64,000 nucleotides of DNA from an uncultured Clostridia bacterium (GTDB lineage Bacteria; Bacillota; Clostridia; Christensenellales; CAG-917). The notes under the pieces are model-generated. The model did no database searches. It was not told where the DNA came from and saw only the letters and a program-made list of their open reading frames with translations. Both the position numbers and the translations under genes were made by a program. Positions 39,224 through 47,959 of the stretch are shown one piece after another (within the stretch, counting starts at the first letter, position 1; every line of letters starts with the position of its first letter). The DNA lies in contig CANQNC010000002.1 in NCBI GenBank assembly GCA_947625145.1, positions 50,616-114,615 on the forward strand. The letters are read 5' to 3'.

Positions 39224-40075
39224 TCACTCGGCGACGGCAGACAAAACCGTCGCTATGTCGGCGTTTATGCAGATCGACCGCCTCTCGATCCGTTCGGGGC
39301 AGACGGCTTCGCCGAGGTTGACGCAAGCGTAGACGGCGCGCTCGTTTTGCGCGGTCAATCGCAAAAACGGGTATTTGATGATGGAGGGCGTGTTGTATCC
39401 CACGCCGAGTTCCAGATACAGCGTGTTTTCGTTTTTATGTGCGTTGACAAATCTCTCGTAGCGCTCGCAAGCCGCATACCAGTCCTCGTCCTGCACAAAT
39501 CTGTCGTCCGAGCGCAAATTCATGGTCATGGGTTTTCCGCAGACGGGACAGCGCGGAATGAGTTCGGTCGGGATACGCATATCCCGTTGCTCCGCTACCA
39601 TACGGCGGACGAGCTCCTCGTTGTCGTACGTTTTGTCGTGGCAAGGCACGGAACATTGAAATAGCCCGTAATCGCCCTGCGTATAAAAGAGCCTCTTCTT
39701 GTCAAAGCCCGCCTTTTGAAAGCAATGATCCACGTTGGTGGTGATGACAAAATAATTTTTGCCCTTCACGAGCGCGAAAAGATTTTGATAGACGGGTTTG
39801 GGTGGGTCCGTATAGCGATTGACGAGGATATATCTTGACCAATAAGCCCAATGTTCCTCGAGAGTTTTGTATGGATAAAATCCGCCCGAATACATGTCGT
39901 GGAAGCCGTATTTTTCCTCAAAATCGCGGAAATATCTTTCGAAGCGTTCGCCCGAATAGGAAAACCCCGCCGCCGTGGAAAGCCCCGCGCCCGCGCCTAT
40001 CACAACCGCGTCGGCACATGCGAGAGCCTCTTTCAATCTAGTTGTTTGCGCCGAGAAGTCTTGCGTAGATATCAT
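39224..40075 (-). CDS. SirTM-like (class M) sirtuin / protein ADP-ribosyltransferase
   Basis: 'ADAVVIGAGAGLSTAAGFSYSGERFERYF', 'YFVITTNVDHCFQKAGF', 'QGDYGLFQC' and 'PRCPVCGKPMTMNLR' are sirtuin Rossmann and TTNVDH-type motifs with a SirTM-like lineage. Start set at MISTQDF, overlapping the macrodomain gene by 38 nt. Confidence 0.85.
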   Translation of the reverse strand: MISTQDFSAQTTRLKEALACADAVVIGAGAGLSTAAGFSYSGERFERYFRDFEEKYGFHDMYSGGFYPYKTLEEHWAYWSRYILVNRYTDPPKPVYQNLFALVKGKNYFVITTNVDHCFQKAGFDKKRLFYTQGDYGLFQCSVPCHDKTYDNEELVRRMVAEQRDMRIPTELIPRCPVCGKPMTMNLRSDDRFVQDEDWYAACERYERFVNAHKNENTLYLELGVGYNTPSIIKYPFLRLTAQNERAVYACVNLGEAVCPERIERRSICINADIATVLSAVAE

Positions 40076-40814
40076 GATCTTGCTCCTTGAACACATTGAA
40101 TATGACCTTGATCTTGCTTCCAGTTTCCCGCTTGTACTCCCGCACCGAACAAACGGCGATTTCCGCGGCGCGCTCGTGCGGAAAACGAAATTCGCCTGTG
40201 GAAATACAGCAAAACGCAAGGCTGTCAAGTCCGTTTTTGTCGGCGAGGGAGAGGCAGGAGAGATAACAGCTTTCAAGCAGTCGCTCGTGCTTTTCGGCGA
40301 GCTTTCCATAGACAATGGGACCCACGGTATGCAGGACGTATTTGCAGGGCAAATTGTACGCTTTTGTGATTTTCGCTCCGCCCGTAGGCTCGTCGTGCCC
40401 CTGCGTTTTCATAATATCCGAGCACTCACACCGAAGCTGAACGCCCGCAAATGTGTGAATGGCGTTGTCTATGCACCCGTGATTTGGACAAAAACAGCCT
40501 AGCATCCTCGAATTTGCGGCGTTGACTATCCCGTCGCAACGAAGCGTCGTGATGTCGCCGCGCCAAAGATACAAATCCGGCTGAACGGGCGATAGGTCGG
40601 CGATGTCCGTGATCCCTTTAAGCCGCAGTTCTTCGCGCAAATATTCGTCCTGAACGCGCAAAAATTCCTCGCTCGCCTCTTTCGGCTCCCGCACGTTGAA
40701 AAGCGCGCGAAGCAGTCCCTTTTGCGCATATTCGTCGTCGGGAATATCCGCTTGCGCGTTTTGCTCGGCAAGCAGATATTCGATAAGATATTTTCGTCTT
40801 TGCGCTTGTTCCAT
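40038..40814 (-). CDS. Zinc-type macrodomain protein (protein-ADP-ribose hydrolase)
   Basis: 'DGIVNAANSRMLGCFCPNHGCIDNAIHTFAGVQLRCEC' has the Cys/His zinc-type macrodomain signature, followed by 'PTGGAKITKAYNLPCKYVLHTVGP' and 'CCISTGEFRFP'. Confidence 0.9.
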   Translation of the reverse strand: MEQAQRRKYLIEYLLAEQNAQADIPDDEYAQKGLLRALFNVREPKEASEEFLRVQDEYLREELRLKGITDIADLSPVQPDLYLWRGDITTLRCDGIVNAANSRMLGCFCPNHGCIDNAIHTFAGVQLRCECSDIMKTQGHDEPTGGAKITKAYNLPCKYVLHTVGPIVYGKLAEKHERLLESCYLSCLSLADKNGLDSLAFCCISTGEFRFPHERAAEIAVCSVREYKRETGSKIKVIFNVFKEQDHDIYARLLGANN

Positions 40815-40824
40815 GTTTTTTACG

Positions 40825-41181
40825 TCAATCGAGCACTGCGTCCGAAGCCGTATAATTTTCAAGAGAATTTGCCTTGACTTGTATGCAGATATATTTTATC
40901 GCGGCGCTTTCTCCCGCAAAAAATCTGCGTTTGGCGGCGGGAGCCACGCGCAACCAATCGCCGACGGCAAGCGGAATGGTTTCGCCGTCTATCACGGCTT
41001 TCCCTTCGCCCTCGAGGATCGCGTATATCTCCTCGTTTTGCTTGTGCGCATGCACAAACGGCACGCTTGCGCCCGCGGGAAGCGTGTTGACGCTGATCTC
41101 TGCGCCCGTAAGTCCGAGCATATCGTGCAATTCGACGCGCGCGCCGTCTTTCACTTCGACTTTTTTGAAATTGTTTGCCAT
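40825..41181 (-). CDS. Small cupin-domain protein
   Basis: 'LPAGASVPFVHAHKQNEEIYAILEGEGKAVIDGETIPLAVGDWLRVAPAAKRRF' is a classic cupin double motif. Confidence 0.9.
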   Translation of the reverse strand: MANNFKKVEVKDGARVELHDMLGLTGAEISVNTLPAGASVPFVHAHKQNEEIYAILEGEGKAVIDGETIPLAVGDWLRVAPAAKRRFFAGESAAIKYICIQVKANSLENYTASDAVLD

Positions 41182-41234
41182 AAAGACACCTCCGAAACAT
41201 CAAAATGATTTTGCGATCTTTCGATTGCGCTTAC

Positions 41235-41262
41235 AGTATAGCATACAAAAATCGAATTGCAA
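41235..41262 (-). promoter_or_regulatory. Promoter of the cupin-macrodomain-SirTM operon
   Basis: Minus strand: TTGCAA, 16 bp, TATACT. Confidence 0.55.
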
Positions 41263-41321
41263 GAACGTTACAATTCTGTTATCCGATAATAGATTTGTTA
41301 CAAAGTTTCATTTTTGAACTA

Positions 41322-41350
41322 TTGACGAACGCTTCTTCTCATGTTACAAT
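41322..41350 (+). promoter_or_regulatory. Promoter of the HxlR-family regulator
   Basis: TTGACG, 17 bp, TACAAT. Confidence 0.65.
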
Positions 41351-41378
41351 CAAATCAACAAAAAGGAAGGTGAAGATC

Positions 41379-41708
41379 ATGTTGACAAAAGACGAGTTGC
41401 CCGATTGTCCCGTGGCGACAACAGTGCGACTTATAGGCAACAAGTGGAAATTGTTGGTGATACGCAATCTGGTTTACAACAAAAAACAGCGCTTCAGCGA
41501 CTTCATCAAAACGATCCCCGCAATCAGCAAAAAGGTGCTGACGGACAACCTGCGCGCGCTTGAAAGGGACGGACTTGTCGAGAGGCAGGTCTTTGCCGAG
41601 GTACCGCCACGAGTGGAATATTCCTTGTCTCCTCTCGGGAATTCGCTCAGACCCATAATCGACGCCATGGCGGAATGGGGGACGGAGTACAAGTGCAATC
41701 TTGAGTGA
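41379..41708 (+). CDS. HxlR-family winged-helix transcriptional regulator
   Basis: 'DCPVATTVRLIGNKWKLLVIRNLVYNKKQRFSDFIKTIPAISKKVLTDNLRALERDGLVERQVFAEVPPRVEYSLSPLGNSLRPII' is a canonical HxlR sequence. Start MLTKDELPDC with RBS aaggaagg. Confidence 0.95.
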   Translation: MLTKDELPDCPVATTVRLIGNKWKLLVIRNLVYNKKQRFSDFIKTIPAISKKVLTDNLRALERDGLVERQVFAEVPPRVEYSLSPLGNSLRPIIDAMAEWGTEYKCNLE

Positions 41709-41786
41709 AAAACGCGTCCGAGCAAAACGGCGCGGGCGGCAATTGATTTTGCGAATTAAAGACAAGATCGCAAGCGCGATCGCAAC

Positions 41787-41818
41787 AAAAACGCAAGGCG
41801 TGACCTTGCGTTTTTCTG
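41787..41818 (+). terminator. Intrinsic terminator after the hxlR-type gene
   Basis: AAAAACGCAAGG-CGTGA-CCTTGCGTTTTT perfect 12-bp stem. Confidence 0.8.
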
Positions 41819-41927
41819 CAAACAGAGTTTAAGTTCAAACAAAGTTTAAGTTTTCGGGAGATATTCCCGCTTTTGATATCGCTCGCTTTTCAAGTCGACG
41901 ATGAAACAAGTCCGCGGGCTTTGAGGG

Positions 41928-43520
41928 TCAGCGGGATATGCTCTTGGCGGCGGCGACGAAATCGCGGAAAATGGGATTTGCGCGGTTGGGGCGGGAGGTG
42001 AATTCGGGATGGAACTGAACCCCCACAAAGAAGGGATGGGACGCGACTTCCACGGTCTCGACGATGCGTCCGTCGGGGGAGGCGCCGCTTATGACCAGCC
42101 CTGCCGCCGTGAGCGCGTCGCGGAAGTCGTTGTTGAACTCATAGCGGTGGCGGTGTCTTTCCTCAATGCGCTCCACGCCGTACGCGGCAAACATTTTTGT
42201 GTTCGGAGCAATCTCACAGGGGTAGGCGCCCAGCCTCATGGTGCCGCCGAGGCGTTTGCCGTTTTGATCGGGCATGATGTCGATCACGTGCGAGCCGCCG
42301 CGTTTGAACTCCCCGCTTGTGGCGTCCTCTATGCCCGCGACGTGGCGCGCGAACTCTATGACCGCGATCTGCATGCCGAGGCAGATGCCGAAATAGGGGA
42401 TATCGTTTTCCCTTGCGTATCTGCACGCCTCGATCATGCCCTCAATGCCGCGGTTGCCGAAGCCGCCCGGCACGAGGACGCCCTGCACGCCTTTGAGCGT
42501 TTGCACGACGTTTTGGGCGGTGATGCCCTCGCTGTCCACCCAGCGTATGCGGACGTTGGTGTGGCACGCGTACGAGGCGTGATTGAGGGATTCCACAATC
42601 GAAATGTAGGAGTCGTGCAGGGATACGTATTTGCCCACAATGGCGATCTCGGTGACGCCTTTGCGCGAATGCATATCTTTGATCATTGCCTTCCACGGGG
42701 ACAGGTCGCACTTGTTTTTCAGCCCCAGCTCGCGGCAGACCACCTTGTCAAGTCCGTTTTTGTGCAACAAAAGGGGCACTTCGTAGAGGCAATCCGCGGT
42801 GGTGTTGGCGATCACGCAATCCTCTTTGACGTTGCAAAACAGGGCGATTTTTTTGCGGATGGCTTCCCCGCAGTCCTCGTCCGAGCGCGTGATGATGATG
42901 TCGGGGGAGATGCCCATCGCCTGAAGCTCCTTGGTGGAGTGTTGCGCGGGTTTGGATTTGTACTCGTCCGAGCCGCTGATGTAGGGCACTAGGCACACGT
43001 GGATAAACAGGCAGTTTTTGCGCCCGACTTCAAGGGAGAATTGGCGTATGGCTTCCAAAAAGGGCTGGCTTTCGATGTCTCCTATCGTGCCGCCGATCTC
43101 GGTGATCAGCACGTCCGCTCCCGTCGCCTCCACGTTTTTTTGTATGAAATTTTTGATCTCGTTGGTGACGTGGGGGATGATCTGCACGGTTTGCCCGAGA
43201 TATTCGCCGTTGCGCTCTTTGTTCAGCACGGTCCAATAGACCTTGCCGCTTGTCAGATTTGAAAATTTGGTCAGGTTTTCGTCTATGAAACGCTCGTAGT
43301 GGCCGAGGTCGAGGTCTGTCTCGGCGCCGTCGTGAGTGACGAACACTTCGCCGTGCTGAGTCGGATTCATGGTCCCGGGGTCGATATTCATGTACGGGTC
43401 GAATTTTTGAGCGGCGACCTTGTAGCCTCTCAGCTTCAACAGCCTGCCAAGGGACGCGGCGACGATGCCTTTTCCGAGTCCCGACACCACTCCGCCTGTC
43501 ACAAACACGTATTTTGTCAT
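41928..43520 (-). CDS. pyrG: CTP synthase
   Basis: MTKYVFVTGGVVSGLGKGIVAASLGRLLKLRGYKV, 'FDPYMNIDPGTMNPTQHGEVFVTHDGAETDLDLGHYERF' and C-terminal GATase 'GICLGMQIAVIEFAR'. Confidence 0.98.
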   Translation of the reverse strand: MTKYVFVTGGVVSGLGKGIVAASLGRLLKLRGYKVAAQKFDPYMNIDPGTMNPTQHGEVFVTHDGAETDLDLGHYERFIDENLTKFSNLTSGKVYWTVLNKERNGEYLGQTVQIIPHVTNEIKNFIQKNVEATGADVLITEIGGTIGDIESQPFLEAIRQFSLEVGRKNCLFIHVCLVPYISGSDEYKSKPAQHSTKELQAMGISPDIIITRSDEDCGEAIRKKIALFCNVKEDCVIANTTADCLYEVPLLLHKNGLDKVVCRELGLKNKCDLSPWKAMIKDMHSRKGVTEIAIVGKYVSLHDSYISIVESLNHASYACHTNVRIRWVDSEGITAQNVVQTLKGVQGVLVPGGFGNRGIEGMIEACRYARENDIPYFGICLGMQIAVIEFARHVAGIEDATSGEFKRGGSHVIDIMPDQNGKRLGGTMRLGAYPCEIAPNTKMFAAYGVERIEERHRHRYEFNNDFRDALTAAGLVISGASPDGRIVETVEVASHPFFVGVQFHPEFTSRPNRANPIFRDFVAAAKSISR

Positions 43521-43581
43521 TTTTCAAATCCTCCGTCAAACGAGTTTTTATTGATTTTTCCTCCCGAAAAAACAAAAAATG

Positions 43582-43623
43582 GCGTTTTTTTTTAGGTGTT
43601 TTTCACCTAAGAAAAAATCGCCA
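43582..43623 (-). promoter_or_regulatory. Terminator-like hairpin in the pyrG leader (candidate attenuator)
   Basis: Minus strand: GGCGATTTTTTCTTAGGTG-AAAAA-CACCTAAAAAAAAACGCC followed by ATTTTTTGTTTTTT, 60 nt before the pyrG ATG. Confidence 0.55.
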
Positions 43624-43796
43624 TCGGCATTTATCGGGTTTTTCAAAAACATTTTATAATCTAGCACTTCGGCCGAAATATGTCAATTGATTTTGAAAAA
43701 TTTTTTGTCAAAAAACCCCGCTCGAAAACTTATGCGCTCGCTTTTGCTCATCAACTCGGCGCCGTGGGAATATTTTTTTGTAAGGAAAAATTATGC

Positions 43797-43825
43797 TTGC
43801 AAATTTTGACGGCGTACACTATAAT
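43797..43825 (+). promoter_or_regulatory. Promoter of the AAA+/M41 gene
   Basis: TTGCAA, 17 bp, TATAAT. Confidence 0.65.
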
Positions 43826-43935
43826 TCTAAGTGTATCGCGCGACGCGCGCGAGTTTTACAACGGAATCGGAAATACGGCGGAACTTATGAGATTTGAGAT
43901 TTGCTCGGGTTTTACCGTAACGCAGGAGGATTGAC

Positions 43936-46900
43936 ATGGAAAATTGTTACTTTCTCGAGCTTTTGATCGAAAAAGCTCGTCAACGCGTGCAAAGAGAGGA
44001 CGGCAAAATAAGCGTCAACGGCTTTATTTTGGAATTCGTCAAGTTGGCAAAAGAGATCGGAGCGGGCGGCAATTTCTTCCCCGAGGAGGAGAGGGCGGCT
44101 CACGCCGCGGACGAAATAGATTTTGCCATGGCTGTCGCGACGTACGCCAAGTGCGTGGAAGAGCCCGAACGCTTTGAAAACGTGATATCCGAGGGCGGCC
44201 CCGACGGCGACCTCGAGGACATCCTTTTCGCCGCCGTAAAAGAGCCGTCGTGCGCGGCGGACGGCAAGATCAGCCTTGTGGTGGTCATCCGCGAAATTTT
44301 CGATCATCCCACCGAGCTCATCAAAAAGGCGCTTGCAAGCGAGGAGCCGCCGAAGTCTACGGTGTCTTACAGCGCGCTTGTCAACAAATACAAGGCGTCG
44401 CAGGGCAAGCCGACGGCAAGCGAGTCCCACGAGCCTCCCAAATACGATTGGGAGGACGGCGCGCGCGCAAGCGACAGGGACGCGGAATCCGAGGAAGAAC
44501 AGGACCCCGCGGGCAAGTTTGTGCGCTTTGTCGAGGAGTCGAAAAAGCTTTCCCAAAACTTGCTTAACATCGTGTACGGACAGGACCATGCGGTCAGCAC
44601 TCTCGTTTCGGGATATTTCCAATCGCAGGTGATGGCGCTGACGCAAAAAAATCGCCGTCAACCCAGCGCGTCCTTCCTGTTTGTGGGGCCTCCGGGCGTG
44701 GGCAAAACTTTCCTTGCCGAAAACGTCGCGGCGCAACTTGGGCTTCCCTTCCGTCGCTTCGACATGAGCGAATACGCGGACGACGAGGAAGGCATCGTTG
44801 AGTTTTGCGGCTCGGACAAGGTGTACAAAAACGCCAAGGCGGGCAACGTGACAAGTTTTGTCGCTCAGCACCCCAGATGCGTCTTGCTGTTTGACGAGGT
44901 GGAAAAAGCTCACCTCAAGGTCATATATCTCTTCTTGCAGGTCCTTGACGCGGGCAGGATCCGCGACAGCTTCACCGACGAGGAAGTGTCCTTCAAGGAT
45001 ACCATCATCATCTTCACAACAAACGCGGGCAAACAGCTCTATGAGGATCTGTCCATAAATCTTGCCACGGTGCCGCGCAAGACCATTTTGTCCGCGCTGT
45101 CCAAGGATATCGACCCGACCACACATTCTCCGCTGTTCCCCGCCGCGATTTGCTCCCGCTTTGCCTCGGGCAACGTCGTGATGTTCAATCATCTCGGCGC
45201 AAACGATCTGTTGAAGATCGTGTCCGCGGAGCTCAAGAAGCACTCGCAAGCCATGGGGGAATTTGCGAATATCCAAATCGACGCCGACAAAAACGTGCCG
45301 TATTCGTTGCTCTTCTCGGAGGGCGGCAACGTGGACGCGAGGACCATCAAGGGCAAGACGTCGAGCTTCCTGTATCAGGAGCTGTACGAACTGTTCAGGC
45401 TGTTGGAGTCCTCTCGCGCCGCGACAAGCTCGCAAGACGTGCGCAAAATCAGGATAGAGGTCGAACTTCCCGAGGACCAAAAAGTGCAGGCGATGTTCAA
45501 GGACGTGGACGTCCCCGAAGCGCTTGTGTTTGCGGACAAGTCCAAATGGCAACAGATCAAGGGCAAGCTGGGCGAGGCGAAGGCGCACTTTGCCGCAAGC
45601 GTTGCCGAGGCAAACGACATTTTGCTGTCGCATGACCCGCAGGTGATCCTCGTAGACCCGCGCGCGGGCATGAAAGAGGACAACAGAAAGGTGCTCAACC
45701 TCGAGGATATCATCTCGGACGGCAGAGACTTCTTCTACTATTGCGCGGAGCGCGTGGATCAGCCGCTGTATATGCTTGTCGACAATCGCGAGGACATCAG
45801 CCCCGAAGAGGAGCAATCCTTCCTCGGCAGCGGTTCGAGAGGGATATTGTATCTCGGCGACGAGGACTTTGCGACCTCTTTGCGGGACGCGTGCAATATC
45901 GCGCATCAACAGCAAAAGTTGATAGAGCTTGCCAAATCCAACAAATTGCTTTCCTTCAAGACGGCGCAGAGCGTCAACGAGGACGGTCAGGAAGCGGTCA
46001 TCACGCTGTACGACTACAAGCTGGTCACGGCGGTGGACGCGGAGGATTCGACAAACGTCATGAGCAACATTTCAAAGCCCAACATCCGCTTTGACGACGT
46101 GATAGGCGCGGAGGACGCAAAGGACGAGTTGAAGTATTTCGTGGAGTTTTTGAAGGCTCCCGCCAAATATCTCAAAAAGGGCCTCCGTCCGCCCAAGGGC
46201 ATCTTGCTTTACGGACCTCCGGGGACGGGCAAGACTTTGCTTGCAAAGGCCATGGCGGGCGAGACGGACGTCACGTTCATCACGGCCGAGGGCAATCAAT
46301 TTTTGAAGAGCTTGGTCGGCGAGGGCGCCGCAAGCGTGCACGAGCTGTTTGCCGTCGCAAGAAAGTACGCTCCGTCCATATTGTTTGTGGACGAGGTGGA
46401 TGCGATCGCGCAAAACCGCAGCAGCAAAGGGGCGGAGTATACAGCGGACGTGCTGACCTCCTTCCTCACGGAAATGGACGGCTTCAGCTACGACCCGCAC
46501 AAACCCGTGTTTTTGCTTGCCGCGACCAACTACAGCATAGAGGCGAAGGGGGAGCGCTCGCTTGATCCCGCGTTGCTTCGCCGCTTCGACAGAAAGATAT
46601 TGGTGGATCTGCCCGGCAAGGACGAAAGGGCAAGGTTCATCAGGCTGAAGATGGGCAAAAATCCCGCGCTCAAATTTTCGGACGGACAGGTGGACAACAT
46701 CGCCGTCCGCTCCACGGGCATGAGCCTTGCGGATCTGGATTCCATCATCGAACTTGCGCTGAGGGACGCCGTTAAGACCAAAAATCTCGCCGTGGACGAT
46801 CAGGTGCTTGACAACGCCTTTGAGTCCTACAACAGCGGAGAAGTGAAGCAGTGGGATCCCTCCGAGCTTGAGCGCACCGCGCGCCACGAAGTCGGACATA

Positions 46901-47403
46901 CGCTTTTGTGCTTCGCGTCGGGCGAAACTCCGTCCTATCTCACGATCGTCGCAAGAGGCAACTACGGCGGCTATATGCAACACGGGGACAACGAGAAGAA
47001 GGGCGGCTATACAAAGCAGGAGCTCATCGGCAAGATCAGGACGTCCATGGCGGGCAGAGCGGCGGAGCTTGTGTACTATGGCGAAGAGGACGGCGTGTCC
47101 ACGGGCGCGTCGCAGGACCTCGCCAACGCGACCGCGATTGCGCAACAGATGATCTGCCTCTACGGCATGGACGAGGAACTGGGGCTTGGAAGCATAGATC
47201 TCGCAAATCTCGAACTGTCGCCATATTATGACAAGGTGATGAGCAGGGTCAACGAGATCCTCCATGACGCGCTGGAATACGCAAAGTCCGTCATCGCGGC
47301 AAACAGAGCGCTTGTGGACGAGCTTGTCGAAACCCTTTTGAAGATGAACCATCTGAAGGGCGAGGACATCGAAAAGGCGCTCAAAGGCAAAATCAAACTG
47401 TGA
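43936..47403 (+). CDS. Composite Clp-like AAA+ / FtsH-like AAA+ / peptidase M41 protein (1155 aa)
   Basis: First AAA: 'FLFVGPPGVGKTFLAENVA' and 'CVLLFDEVEKAHLKVIYLFLQVLDAGRIRDS' (Clp/AAA_2-like). Second AAA: 'GILLYGPPGTGKTLLAKAMAGE', 'SILFVDEVDAIAQNRSS' and 'LDPALLRRFDRKI' (FtsH-like). M41: 'ARHEVGHTLLCF' (HEXXH) and 'GVSTGASQDLANATAIAQQMICLYGM' (third zinc ligand region). Confidence 0.9.
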   Translation: MENCYFLELLIEKARQRVQREDGKISVNGFILEFVKLAKEIGAGGNFFPEEERAAHAADEIDFAMAVATYAKCVEEPERFENVISEGGPDGDLEDILFAAVKEPSCAADGKISLVVVIREIFDHPTELIKKALASEEPPKSTVSYSALVNKYKASQGKPTASESHEPPKYDWEDGARASDRDAESEEEQDPAGKFVRFVEESKKLSQNLLNIVYGQDHAVSTLVSGYFQSQVMALTQKNRRQPSASFLFVGPPGVGKTFLAENVAAQLGLPFRRFDMSEYADDEEGIVEFCGSDKVYKNAKAGNVTSFVAQHPRCVLLFDEVEKAHLKVIYLFLQVLDAGRIRDSFTDEEVSFKDTIIIFTTNAGKQLYEDLSINLATVPRKTILSALSKDIDPTTHSPLFPAAICSRFASGNVVMFNHLGANDLLKIVSAELKKHSQAMGEFANIQIDADKNVPYSLLFSEGGNVDARTIKGKTSSFLYQELYELFRLLESSRAATSSQDVRKIRIEVELPEDQKVQAMFKDVDVPEALVFADKSKWQQIKGKLGEAKAHFAASVAEANDILLSHDPQVILVDPRAGMKEDNRKVLNLEDIISDGRDFFYYCAERVDQPLYMLVDNREDISPEEEQSFLGSGSRGILYLGDEDFATSLRDACNIAHQQQKLIELAKSNKLLSFKTAQSVNEDGQEAVITLYDYKLVTAVDAEDSTNVMSNISKPNIRFDDVIGAEDAKDELKYFVEFLKAPAKYLKKGLRPPKGILLYGPPGTGKTLLAKAMAGETDVTFITAEGNQFLKSLVGEGAASVHELFAVARKYAPSILFVDEVDAIAQNRSSKGAEYTADVLTSFLTEMDGFSYDPHKPVFLLAATNYSIEAKGERSLDPALLRRFDRKILVDLPGKDERARFIRLKMGKNPALKFSDGQVDNIAVRSTGMSLADLDSIIELALRDAVKTKNLAVDDQVLDNAFESYNSGEVKQWDPSELERTARHEVGHTLLCFASGETPSYLTIVARGNYGGYMQHGDNEKKGGYTKQELIGKIRTSMAGRAAELVYYGEEDGVSTGASQDLANATAIAQQMICLYGMDEELGLGSIDLANLELSPYYDKVMSRVNEILHDALEYAKSVIAANRALVDELVETLLKMNHLKGEDIEKALKGKIKL

Positions 47404-47439
47404 CGCTCGCGTCATAAATCATAAAAAAGGAGAAAAATC

Positions 47440-47922
47440 ATGGACATCATGGAAAAAGCAAAAAAGGTGTATGAAGATCTTATCGCGTACTTTGAAGAGA
47501 AAAATTGGAACTATACGAAGTACGACGATCAACTCGCGCTCAGATCGGGTATGATCGGCGAGGACCTCCCCATGGATTTTCTCTTGATCGTCATCCCTCA
47601 AAACGAGTGCGTCGCGCTGTATTCGCCCATGCCTCTCAAGGTCCCCGAGGACAAGAAGGTGGACTTCGCGCTTGCGGTTTGCGTCGCAAACAAGGGGGTC
47701 GCGCAAGGCAACTTCGACTTCGACATCGAAAGCGGAGATCTTGCATATCGCGCAATGACCATCTACGGCGACAGCACGATAAGCAGCGACGTGTTCGAAA
47801 AACTCTTGATGATCGGCATGCACACCATCGACGACTACAACGATCAATTCCTCATGCTGTCCATGGGCGCGATCACGCTTGACAAGTTTGTCGAGCTCGA
47901 CAAAAAAAGAAAGGGTAATTAA
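47440..47922 (+). CDS. YbjN-domain-like protein, copy 1
   Basis: MEKAKKVYEDLIAYFEEKNWNYTKYDDQLALRSGMIGEDLPMDFLLIV...: YbjN-like (type III chaperone-like fold). Paralogous to the next gene. Confidence 0.75.
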   Translation: MDIMEKAKKVYEDLIAYFEEKNWNYTKYDDQLALRSGMIGEDLPMDFLLIVIPQNECVALYSPMPLKVPEDKKVDFALAVCVANKGVAQGNFDFDIESGDLAYRAMTIYGDSTISSDVFEKLLMIGMHTIDDYNDQFLMLSMGAITLDKFVELDKKRKGN

Positions 47923-47959
47923 CCTAAATAAACAAATATAAATATAAGGAGAAACAATT

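Noticed and set aside
43912-45915. 667-aa minus-strand ORF opposite the AAA+/M41 gene
   Set aside because: Antisense shadow; the plus frame has unambiguous AAA+ and M41 motifs.
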